Positions 12,025 through 24,300 of a stretch of 64,000 nt of DNA are shown here, piece by piece (the first letter of the stretch is position 1; each line of letters opens with the position of its first letter). This DNA comes from Ciona savignyi (lineage: Eukaryota; Chordata; Ascidiacea; Phlebobranchia; Cionidae), in the NCBI GenBank assembly GCA_000149265.1, contig CH003275.1:1256057-1320056 (forward strand), given 5' to 3'. Made by a program: the position numbers and the translations under genes. The notes beneath the pieces are model-generated. The model was not told where the DNA came from. It was given only the letters and a program-made list of their open reading frames with translations, and did not search any database.

Positions 12025-12135
12025 GTGTATAAATCTATTCCGCCGTTTTTTTGTATCGAGCCCAGGCTCGTACCCGAAATGGGCGCTCCCAAAAAAACAT
12101 TTTTCGCGTTAAACATTCGGCCACACGACCGTTTA
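12025..12135 (-). repeat. SINE-A copy, minus strand
   Basis: Reading the minus strand, the 5' end is ACGGTCGTGTGGCCGAATG and the copy ends with the CGGGTACGAGCCTGGGCTCG region. The usual B-box has been scrambled. Confidence 0.6.
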
Positions 12136-14202
12136 GGATGACAAGTTAATTCTTCCAAATCTTGTTTATCAAGTGACACGCCCCTCAATTATCCGAATAA
12201 AAGCTGTCTAAAACAACCGCACTGTATGTAATCAGCGGGTAACCTAAAAGAGCGCTTTAAGGGGATTGTTTGTATCCAGTGAAATTAAATTGTGGGTTAA
12301 ACTAAAATAGCAGCGACATTATCGTATACAACACGGTGACATAGGTTTGTCTAACCTAACAAACCAATTTATTTCTCATAATAGCATAAGTTCGGTAAAA
12401 AAAGTAATCCAACAACAATTAAATACTTGATCGACAAAACCCAGTGATTAGAAATTTCTACAAACTTATATTTCATAAAGTGAAAAATCCAAGGGACAAA
12501 AACTACATATATATAAATAGCAATATAGCATATCTATAAGTGTTTAAAGGACTATAATTTGTCATTAATGATTTGTCCCTTAAAGAGATTTTCTGACTAT
12601 GTTCCATTATTTATACCCATTACTTTTATCTCACAGTCGGAAATGTCGAATTGGTAGCACATAAATAACGGACGATTACTTTTAAACTTTGCTGGGAATA
12701 TTTTTCGCGGATTTTTATTTTCTTTTCTCTCTCGATCGATTCGCAGAGAATCAATACCGGGACGATCATGTAGCGATTTCCCATCGCTTTATACGATTTC
12801 CATGGCTGTTCATGGGAATCTATTATCGACAATTAATGGATTTTAGCAAAAAAAGTGATTCAATATTCGTCGCTTGCATTGTGTGTACGGTGCCGGCTAT
12901 ACAGCTTGTTAAGAACGGTTTTGGTCTTCCTTTAAGGCTGCTTCTATTATACCAGCCATTTACTACCCCGGGTAAGAAACGTGAAAATGAATTGTAGCAG
13001 AATTTAATCGAAAGTCAAATAAAATAACGCAACTGTCTATGCGAAACACACATATGAGCAATGCGGCAACTCGGCCATGAGTAGACTGTACAAGGTATAA
13101 AGACGTACATCTCGTTTATATGGCGCTATATACAAAATGTGGTATATAAATGGGAGATTTCTAAGAAAAAGTGGTCGAGTAGCCGGGACAGCCTTGTGTT
13201 ATTTATTATAAGTAACTTCAGTTTGATTGATGCACCCAAGTCAACTTTTTCCATCAGGCTTAGCCTCGAACCCAAGATCCCTCGAAAAAGCATTTTTTTG
13301 TATGATGTCCAAATGTGAGACGATAACTGTAGCTCAAAATAAAAGTCGACCCGTGTACATACAACCCCACTTGCTTTTCTTTTCTACATCAGAAATTAAA
13401 AAAGGGTCTCTTGTCGAGATATTGAATAAACTTGCTCCATGTTGACCATAACACCCACTGGAATGTCGATTGTTGTTCCGGCAAAAGGCACTCGTATACA
13501 ACACACTGTAATAGCTTGGGCTACCTTATGTGGATGAACAGCTAGCTCGTACGATTTATATACAGAATTCTATAAAAAAAACGTCATGGTGACAAATCCA
13601 TGAGGGGGTTAAACTAACAGTTTGGTAAAAAATCAAATTCAGACAAATAGACAGGACACATTTTCGCCCATGAAATTAGGATTGCGTTATGGTGGATTGT
13701 TGAGGTTAAAAGACCTTAACATTTATATATCCAATAGGATAGATAGATTTTTGACCTGCGTTGTGTTCATGGGTTTGTCACTAAAACTGTTTTTTTTTGT
13801 ATAAAGTTCGGTATGTATCGGTTGCGCTAACAATTGATCACATCTTAACTATTCTATCATTTAAACAAAGCATAACATAGTATATTTGGCAACTAGACTG
13901 TGAGCAAGCTGTAGTGTTTGCCGGTGATGTAACGGTGACCCCCATGTATAATATCATCCTACCTCAGTTGAAGATCCAGTGATATCCCGTTATAAGACAC
14001 GGTGATGAATTAACAGTATTCATTTGATTAAGATTAATAGAGCGTTAGTAAATTAAAAAAGATAAGTTTAAAAAAGTATATTGTTTGTGGCAGCTCATTT
14101 CACGCACTGCAATTACGGTCGACGACAGGTGTGGGTTCGGTAGCCACCCCGTCCACTTACTGCGCGGTTGTGATTTCTTGTTAAGTCACTTAACGATCTG
14201 TT
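12136..14202. other. Intergenic DNA, no supported gene
   Basis: There are several short open frames on both strands (for example 12626-12832 minus and 12689-12997 plus), but they overlap each other and carry no motif. A partial SINE-B lies near 13455-13520 and a partial SINE-A near 13555-13630. Confidence 0.45.
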
Positions 14203-14535
14203 GTGGTCGAAAGGTTAACGTAACCGATATATAACATTTCTATATAGTAACGATATTTAGGAAGATCACATTATTTGTTCGAAACGTAGCCTAATAAGGA
14301 AAAGGCAATCAACCCTGAACGGTTGTGTTGACGAATGGTTAACGACACCCGTACATATAACACTTCTATAAACAAAACGGTCTTGAATCACAAGGACTCG
14401 AAACCTAATAAAAAACAATCAACCGTGAACGGTTGTGTGACCTAATGGTTTGCGCGACCGATTTCTTTACAGGGACCGTCTTAGTGAAGAAACACATTAG
14501 GGGTTCGAAACATAGCCTGGTAAAACAATCCGCGC
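14203..14535 (+). repeat. Three tandem SINE-A units
   Basis: Three SINE-A-like units follow one another on the plus strand, near 14203-14304, 14305-14414 and 14415-14535. The spacer CAATCAACCCTGAACGGTTG recurs as CAATCAACCGTGAACGGTTG exactly 110 bases later. The second and third units therefore look like a tandem duplication that included the linker, not independent insertions. Confidence 0.75.
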
Positions 14536-17500
14536 CTTGTAACGAATTGTTCCGCTATGTGATGAACTTTAGTATTGAACCAAAACGCATCAACCTATAT
14601 TTTTGAAGTTCCGAGTGTGTATTCAAGTGGTCGGAACGATTCAATTTCCGTCACGTGCCATTCAGACCGTGACTTGGTGCTCTTGCAACTTCATTATCTC
14701 GCTTGACAGCACGCGTGCGCTCGGTCAAGCGAAACACTTCCTCTCACTTGTTTAATTAGCATTGCGATCGACAGAGCGTGCTTGTTTTTTTACCGAGACA
14801 TGGTTTCGAACCCAGAAACCTGGGATCGTACAAAGTGTTGTATTGTTTCTGTGCTCTATCTAAAATTCTAAAGACTACAGGTTGACATTTTGATATCTGA
14901 TTTTAGTCGGTTATGTAACCGACAGTTGACATCTCAAAACTAGTGAGCTGTGCACTTAAATTAAGTTATTTTTTATTGGACCAAGGTCCAACCACATTAT
15001 GAGCTACGACTGTTTTTTTTTTTATATATATTCGTTATATCTATCGGTTGCGTAAGCAATTCCGTCACAGACGACCGTACCAATACCTTGGTCGAATGGA
15101 AAGTCAAAGTTTGATCAACCATACTCCTTATATACACTATGCACTGCAATTTTTTTAAAAGAGTTAACCAATATCTTTCAAAACGCCATGTTTGTTACCC
15201 ACTCTACAATAACATGTCCTCGTGAAACGGTCGTGAAGCCAAATGAAGATCGTCTCCAATACAAAATGCCAATTTAAAATAAACCTATAACCGGTCCATC
15301 AACGATTCTTCGGCATGTAAAAAATATCCAAACATTTTTTTGTTAAAAAAATTACAAAATATCAAAAAACATGTCTGTCGTTAATAGAGGTTTTATTATA
15401 CTAGTTAAATTATGTAAAAACGTTAGACACAACCGACAAACTTATAATGATAATAAGACGCCCATATACCAAGTGCATAAACATACTCAGCTCAAAGCAC
15501 AGGCAAAACGAAGAAAATGATGCTATAAATCTTACTGGTGTAAAAATTTTAATTTTGCAACATTTTCACCGTTTGAAAAATATATTGTTCGTATTAATCT
15601 GCTCCGTATCCGGCAATACTTTTCATAATTCAAAGCTATAAACGAATCGCAGATGCGCGGTGCGCAACGTTTATTAACAGCATCTGGCCACACACGAAAG
15701 ATGCAGTTCAACACAACGAAGGCTACGCCGACTGGCTTTGATGGTGCGTAGCCAACAGCTCGGTACCGCTTAGCGACATTTGGCCACCGTTGCAGTGGTA
15801 TTTGACCAGCGGGGCGTCTCAAATCCACGATCGCGATTTATAGCAAACGCTTAAAGGGCCATTATACGGCGATTTCAGCATTTTAATATGGCGTTTAAAA
15901 CGCATGTAGTGTTATAGACGGGTGAAATGTGAAGATAGAATGTAGAAATCTAACATATGTTAAACTTTTGTGTGGCCGTGTAATTAAAACAACTGTTTCA
16001 TATTCGGATTTCTGTATAAAATGATCTCAGTAACAAACCTTTAACCGGTAAAAAAATGAACATGTATACTTGGAGTACTTGATAATCCTGTCTCTACAGT
16101 TTCATCCATAATCAGTATTTTTTTAAATTGCAAAATATAAATGATGATAATGATTTGCTTTTCATGCCATAAACCTTATGCGTACGCGATGAATTTTAAA
16201 CATCCATTCCAAACCGTCGATTTAAACTTTAATAATAAAATAGATAAAAAGATTGGTATAGGACCATGCCTATAAACCAATAAACTGATTTAAAACTTAG
16301 GCGAAGCTCAGAAAAAAGTCGCATTCGCAAATAAAATTCTAATCGAATCAGCCGAATGAACCCGTTTGAACCGATCGGGCACTGCGCGAAAGTCACCGGA
16401 GCGTGACGGGTTCGGGAAGCAACCGAAGCGATAACGGAACTGCCAACTCCGCACAATGATTTCCCGGAGTGCGGGCGGCGGACCCGACAGAGAGAATACA
16501 TGAAGATAAACGACACACAGTCGCGTTGACCATTCGGCCACTCCAAATTAGACACAAAAATCGGTCTTTGTGACAAGCCCCTCAGTAGTTCGAAACTTAG
16601 CCCGGTTAAAAAAGTTAAAAAACTAAGTTGTGACTATTAAGTAAAAGGGAAACCTACATAAGCGCCGGAACCGCATGGTTATTACCATTTAAAAGCGCAG
16701 TTAAATGTGTTGAACTTTAAAATTACATTTCTTAAAGACATTACGATACATCAATTAAAAGGTGTGATTTGTTAATTGAACTTATCACACAGGAATTTAC
16801 TTTGTTTAAAATACTTAAAAAATGAACTTTAACCTGTTTTAAAACCTATCTGTCTGACCTAAAATACTCCTTGGAGAATTTAATTTTTGTTTTTATATTT
16901 CATAACAGACTACATAATGACGAGGAATACATAAAACAATATATTTTCAATTAAGGCGGAATTTCGTTTCCAGTGTTTTAGCGCAGTGTTAGGAAACAAA
17001 ATGGTGGACGTGGGACGTTACGGTCAATAGTACGTTGCAAGCCAATAAAACCACTCTTGAGCGAAATTAGGCCCGGAATCAAGTTAATCTCGACTTCTTC
17101 GATAAAAACCAAGACAATGTTATACCTGAGTGCTAACACTACATCAATCCTAACCTTGTTACAGCCGCGCGGACGTGCCGAGCAGTCGTTCCAAATGTCA
17201 TTACAGTACAAATCGAACTAAGAGTTTATTAAGTCAGACGGCATCGCGAAAAAGCTCGTGAAGCACCTGCTGTTGCCCTTTGCGTCTTTTTTTTGAAGCA
17301 TGTTTTTATTTTTCTCAGAAACCGAAGAAATAAGGAACCAACGTGGACATTTCATCATAACCTTTCGCGTTATAATTCTACAGTTTATGTGCTTGTTATT
17401 TCAATACAATGTTCCTTGTATTTCAATAATCTACAAAATATTATATGAATTTGTTTATGAATATTAATTAGTTTAAAGTAGTTAACAAAGAAATAAGCCT

Positions 17501-17640
17501 CATTGCAAATTTGACTTTTTTATTAAATTTATCCTCTACATTATGCAAATATGTACAGTATTTACAGCCGATAATCATTAGATTTCAAGGTTTATTCAAA
17601 TAATATTAATTTGATTCAAATTAGTAAGAAAATTTCGCAT
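14536..17640. other. Intergenic DNA with CpG-rich islands and SINE fragments
   Basis: No gene is supported. CpG-rich unique patches lie at about 15640-15850 and 16340-16545. Open frames there (15532-15828 minus; 16229-16576 and 16308-16541 minus) read as composition effects. SINE-A fragments occur near 15008-15080 (minus), 15970-16058 (plus) and 16505-16610, where a minus-strand head abuts a plus-strand tail. The rest is AT-rich. Confidence 0.4.
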
Positions 17641-18374
17641 TGAAACTTTATTGACGTCATTACGGCGACGACGTTTTAAGGCTTCCCTCCTTTTCCATTA
17701 TTTAAAAAATGTAAATTAAAAAAGTCAAAATTTAAATGTTAAAAAAACGGAAAGAATTCTAAGCGCGGTTGGTTTGTTTTTGTTTTATAGTGCGCGACCG
17801 GGTTATATCCCGCGTCGCCGATCCAGCCCGGGCGAGATTTTAATCCAATTTAAGCATACGCTCGCGTGCCACTGTTTTCGCGGCAAATCGCGACCGAGGA
17901 AAAAGGGGGAAAGGCCAATTGACTTTAAATCGGGACAAAGTAAGCTTATTGGCCTTGCAGAGCCCAAGCGGCCACTCTACGCTCTTACCTAATGCGTTTT
18001 CGGTGCAAAATTGGATTTCGCGATTATGCAGTTATGATCGGGTAGTTACAGTCAATCTGGCGGATAAGTTCGCTTTCGGCAAATTCTCGCGCGCGCCCGT
18101 TTCAATAGATCGACCTAACGCAATAAACAAATAATTTCGTTTAGCCGAAAGCCCAAGCTTTATTGCATTTGAAAGAAGTATTAGATTATGGTACCAGGAG
18201 CGACAGTCACTTAACGCGCAAAAAGTGATTAATAAAAACAAAACTCAAGTACAGAAGAGGACAGGGAAAAATTAAATTAAAGGGATGATTTTATATAGAA
18301 TCTACAGCTTTGTACAGTTGACTGTATAATTTTATTACAGATAGATTTTTTTCCTGGAAACTTAGGTATTTCAA
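17640..18374 (+). promoter_or_regulatory. Phox2 5' flank, CpG-rich candidate promoter
   Basis: This is the unique sequence immediately before the Phox2 start codon. It includes a CRE palindrome (TGACGTCA, 17652-17659) and a CpG-rich block at about 17765-18120. A TTTTATTACAG string at 18336-18346 is a good 3' splice site 28 bases before the ATG. It could join a 5' UTR exon or accept a spliced leader. No TATA box at a convincing position was found. Confidence 0.4.
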
Positions 18375-21300
18375 ATGGATTACCCTGCGTACTTGGGCGT
18401 TGGTTCCAGTTATGACACCACGGCCTGTATGGTCGCCGCTGCCGCTAATAATGATGGGCACCAAGCATACGTCACAACTCCTTATGCCGATTTCAACTCG
18501 TGTGCGCATGCGCAGGTAGTTGTTTGCTGTGGGACGTATTTCGGAATTTATGCTGAAATTCCTCTTCGGAAATCCGGGGCTGAGGGCCGGTCATTTTTTA
18601 ACGTTTTTGTCGCAATTGGTTTGCGTTTGATACGACGCCCACTCGCCTAATCTCTTGGATAAAACGACCAACCTGAAAAACTACCCACAAAAAAAACTAC
18701 CCACACCCTGCTCAGTAGATTATAACTTTCGCCGAAAGATTGGTGAATCGAAACTATTCACTGACTAGTCGGATGTGTTTTGTGGAATATACTTTATGGG
18801 ACATCACCTGAACTCAGTTGATTGATACGTTAAACCAAATAGTAAAACGACCAAATTGTGAACAACACAATGCAATAGATCCGTTAACCAGAAGGTGGAC
18901 ACGAGGTGATCTGTTGTTAATACATGCATATAAAAACCGACTGTAAAATTTTGTTTCAAAACCGCGCTGAGTACAAAAATTCCTAACTTGACATGGACGT
19001 GTTTTCGAATTAGATTTACTTCTTTAATATTTAATATCTTAAAATCACCATCCTTAAAAGTTCAGTTTGTATTCGCCCATTTTTCTTGACGGATTTCCCA
19101 AACACTTTGCCTACTTTTATCGCCACTCTAGCTCTTAGCGTAAACAGATTCGCTGGTGATGTTAATTGTTATGTGAAATAATACTTAGCATCACGATTGG
19201 GCTTGAAATAAAAGGAGTATGTCTTACAATGTAAGCCAATATTTTATATAAAGTTAAGCTAAGCATGGTATTTCCCCCCTATTTCTGCCAAACCCTTTTC
19301 CTCGGTTGTGGACTAACCAGTCAAAAACTAGCAGATATGTATTATGCAATAACGCAATAAACCACGGGGACAGAAAACTGCACGAAACTTAAACAAAACA
19401 TACAGTCGGTAGCAACCTCTACTACGTGTTATCTGTTTTAATGTGCTCCGCTGTAACTTCGATTTTAATTTCCCGTCAAACATTTTCGGCAGTCCTCGCA
19501 AGGAAACTTTGCATCCGCGTACACACCCTCAGTACCAATACGAAACCCGACGTTCGGAACGGGATCCTGCCAGCCGCCAATGCCTTCTGCCGCCGCGTAC
19601 GGCCTTAACGGTCTCCGGGACCAGTCGCCATATTCTACAGGTTAGTTTGTGGCGTTGTCATATATCGAGTTCAACAGTACCGCTATTCTACTGTAATGAT
19701 TGTATTTTAAGTATTTATCTTAATACATATATAAGTGTATATTTATATGGAAATGTCCGCCTACGCCTGTTAAAGATTTCTCTGAATACCTATAAGTGTG
19801 TATGTGGATAACCTTGATTTGTGCAGTCACACAATTTAAACTTTTATGCTTATAAGAAAATGTATCACCGTGATGTATTATCGCATGTCTGTAAAACAAC
19901 CAATTATTATACTTATTAAGATTATATTCACATACCTTTGATATGCCAATACTTTGTACTGTCACATAGGCTTAACTCTTTCTTTATATATTTATATATG
20001 CTCATATAATGACCAATAAAGTGACTTAATATATTTTATTTACTTAACAATATATGCACATGGACAAGGCGACCTCATAGTTTTAACTCTATAAGAAAAA
20101 ATACGACGACTTTTTACATAAATAAATCGACCAATCCGTTCAATGAACGATTGACAACATGTGTGGGCTAGGTGTTGTGTCAAGATCAAACAGTATAAAT
20201 AAGAAATGTTATTTGTTCGAGAATATTGCATGGAGTTGTAAGATAAACAGACCAAAAAAGCACAAAGCCATAGTAATATTATAATGTTTATCTTAATAAG
20301 AGTCGTTTCGAAAAGTGCCTATTTGATTTCAATTCCGAAATAACTATCATTACGACAAAAATCTTTACTCTTGCATTACGTTTTGTTTTACGAATTTAGT
20401 TCTACTATATTGATAAATGTTTTATGGGAATTTTGTAAGCTGGTTCTACATTATATCCTACTTGGTAACTAATCATGTAGTGCATAAATATAATTTTATT
20501 GTTTGTACATGCTGGTGTAAATATTAAACATTGTTTTAAAGGTGCAAATTGTATTTAAAGCTTTATTGTAGGATTGGCAATCATCGAACGGTAGCTTAAA
20601 TACTACGTTCAATTTTAAACGTATTTTGCGAGCTTTATAAATAAAGTTTATCCCAACATTTCACTTTTGCCATTTAACCAAAATTTCATCACGTTTAAGA
20701 GTATTGTTAGTATTTTTAAAACGCAGTTTTACTGTATAACTATACTTTCACCCATATATGTACGTTTTTAGTCCTTTATCATTAGCTTAAGGCTCAGTAA
20801 ACACAATTTTAAATCGTCCTGCGATACCGGCACACTTCTAATGTCACTCTAACGATGATAGATATGTGGTGTAGCAAATCCAGGACACCACACACATGGC
20901 GTATTTAGCAGATCCAGCTTTAGATAAGGCACATGGCGGGTAGGTAAAAATAAACAACACGCTGAAGATATGTATCGCTATTTTTCTTGAACTTTTTCCG
21001 TCGGCGTTAAGGACCTGAGACAGCTGTTTTCCCCGGGGCCAGGGAAGTTAGGTTATTTGTTTTGGATTTACCAGGTTACCACTAGGAAGAGGGTACTATA
21101 GAGAGGCATTTGCTATTACCAGATTATTTTTAACTTGGGATATATTTTATAAGTAGAAATATTACAGCCCTACAAAAGGGCCAGAAATATTTTCAGTTAT
21201 TAATTGCATGTGTTAAAAGAACTTTAGAAGTCTACTTTAAACATTTATAAATTGTACTAATTATAAAAATTAACATAGGTATGTAAATATTTAACACAAT

Positions 21301-24300
21301 AATAGTGTTGAATCCCTTTGACCACGACGGAACTTTTGCCGTTTTTGGCAGTTTTGAGTAAGGTTGCTTTGACCTCGTTTGCTGCGAATACTGTTGGACT
21401 TAGGGCAAAATAATCCATTACAAAGTTGTCCAGTATATAATTTTCTACTAATTGATATTTTTATTTTAATGACGTCGTAGAATTTGTAATAACGTCATAA
21501 TCAATACTTTATACTCTAATTACTGGTTACTGGTAGCTTGTAGAAGATAGTAATGTATTACAAAGTTGTTCAGAATGACATTTCCTACAAAGTAACGTCT
21601 TTTATTTTTTGATGACGTCAACTAAGCGTGATGACGTCACCCATGACTGACAAATAAGGCATTTCATCTGCAGAATCACTGTCGGCCTTAGTCATGCTGG
21701 CAGCCTGATCGGCGGTAAATTGTCATATTTCTTCTGAATATCAAATAATAATTCAATAACAAACAAAACAAAGCGAAAAAAATGAATAAATATCAATAGT
21801 AATTAAAAAAAGTCATATACACATATGTATTCATATATATATCGTTGAAAGATCAAAAATGACTGGTAAAAGCGAAAACAAAGAAGACTACTGCTAGTTT
21901 TATTCTCACAGCAATTAGTGTAACAATTTTAACTCCCCAGAACGCAAAAAAAACGATGTTATGCTTAAAAGTTAAACTGATACAAAAATTTTGAAGAAAC
22001 ATGTTTGGAGCATTATTACTCAAAAATTTTAAATGCAAAGGTTATGTTTTTATGCCTTATTTCGAAAGATCTATTCAAATGCTTTCCAAAAATATAAAAA
22101 CTAGAAAAATCCCCCAAGAAACGACTGAATTGTGCATTTTTTGTCGGGGACACTTCTCGGTTACAAATATGTAACCGTCGTGGTCTAAGGGTTTTAACCT
22201 TTTCGCTTGCGAGCCGCTAAAAATGATTGCCTGGTGTTCGGTTTTTAAAAAGACTGGTTGCGAGATTTTGCAGGTATAGGCTTATTTGACTCGTACAAAG
22301 ACCGATTAGTTTGGAGATTTATTGTTTTATATATTTAGGCAACGTATTTTTTTGTAACAAATAAATGTTGTTGTTTCGAACTTTGCATGTTTTCAGTCGT
22401 TCGGAGAACTATCAATTCTATTTCACCCGTGTTTTTTATTAACCTGGACAGATAGACATATTTTGAACAATGATAGTGTTGGGCACAGTTAAATATATTA
22501 CATATTTTGTTTATTATTAAAAACATATTTAAAGTTACTATCAAAGCAAAAATAAAACAGGTTCTAATAATATATTTTTTTAATGTATAGAGTGGGACAC
22601 TGTAATAATATCAATAATAAGCACCACACTAAAATTATTTTCGTCATAGATGTTTTTTGCCTCTTAATTTCGGTCTTTATACCTATAATAAATAGATTAC
22701 AAAACGCAATTTTCGCTCAGGTATCTTGTTTTGGCTCCTGTAGTAATGGATGATTGACAGTAAACACCAAAGATTTAAACTTCTATTTAGATAGATTAGG
22801 ATACTCATTTTTAAACGGGGACTATGGTCGTTATAGCACACGTAAATATCAGATTAAATTACGAGCCCTGTCTAGTTAACAAATTTATTGTAGTAAGGTA
22901 ATTAATAAAACTTTAGAATTTTGACTAATTCATTTATATTCATTGGATTGAGGTAATAGCCTTGCCCAACGACACAACCACACATAAAGTGATCAGGGCT
23001 GATATCAGAACCAGATTATGTTTCGCCATGAATTATGTTACAAATTGTATTATTGTTACATTATTGAACTTGCAAGGAACATTACTGAACTTGCAAGGAA
23101 CATTAGTGAACTTGCAAGAAACCCATAGACCAAGCAGTTATTTAAATCCAATGTCGCTGCCCGTTTTAAGCGAAACTGGCCTGAAATCACATATTTGACT
23201 TATTTCTATACCTGCTACCTTGATTTCCGCTGTAATTTAAATTTGATATTTCGGACAGTTCCTTGCAAGTTCTTCGCCGAGACCCCGCACCAACACCCTG
23301 GAGGATACGGAGGACTCCACGAAAGGAGGAAGCAGCGTCGCATCCGGACCACCTTCACCAGCTCTCAGCTCAAGGAGCTCGAGAAGGTATTCGCAGAGAC
23401 GCACTACCCCGACATCTACACCCGAGAGGAACTGGCTCTGAAGATTGACCTCACGGAAGCGAGAGTGCAGGTTGGAAAATTTTGTCGCATAAGACGGGTT
23501 TCGATCCTTGGTTTATATGTTTCCCAGCGGATTATGTCATAGTTTTCGGTCGTGCTGACCGATTGACCAAACGACCGCTCAAATTTGATAATTAAGCGAT
23601 ATGTAACGACTTTTTAGTTGTTTTATAATAAAACTAATATTAGGTAAGGGTGAAATTTACAATTGACAAAGTTACAACTTTCCTACGTCTTCTCAACCAC
23701 CAGCAATAATAAAGCGGTACCCGTTTTAAACAACGTCAAAATTTCGAAAATAGTTAAACGTACAGTGACAAAATATCAATATAGTGAGTCGCGGCTCGCC
23801 GTAGTAAAGATGCGAAGGGCGGTGCGATTAACAGACACTCGGTGTCGCCCTAATTTAATCTAAGGTAATTGCTTATTCTTGTCGGGGAGCGATCGATCTA
23901 CTGCTTGAAACATTCAATAATGTAAAGCCAGCAAAGAAAATTGCCGATTTATATTAGTCTGCCTCGGCCCTGCGGCTGTACATGCCTTTCAGGGGAATTA
24001 TTTTCTGCCCGCAGTTTTATTAATTAATTATAGGAGAGGAGTTCGGGCCTCTCTGTAGCTGTAGAAGCGTTGGGTGGATAGATTACTTTTCGTGTGACAG
24101 GCCGTTTCTCAATACCACGTGATTAGGCGGAAATATTACTTTCGTGTGACAGGTTGATATTCAATATCACGTGATATCGGAAATTAATTTTCCGGGATGT
24201 CCGAAACCTTTAAATTTATTTCTTACTGACTCATTTTAACTCTTTACACGCTATAAGAAATCCCACTTTTAATTAATATGCGAATTAGGATAGAATTTGA

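Larger units (their letters stand above)
19641..23258 (+). other. Phox2 intron 2, 3.6 kb, largely unique
   Basis: This is the longest Phox2 intron and is mostly free of SINE copies. It is AT-rich with short unusual features described separately: a duplicated CRE-bearing module (21416-21639) and three antisense repeats (23066-23122). A degraded SINE-B head lies near 22165-22250. Low repeat load in a long intron of a developmental gene is what one expects of an enhancer-bearing intron. Confidence 0.45.

Noticed and set aside
12626-12997. Overlapping open frames on both strands
   Set aside because: They are opposed frames over the same bases, rich in aromatic and hydrophobic residues typical of random AT-rich translation.
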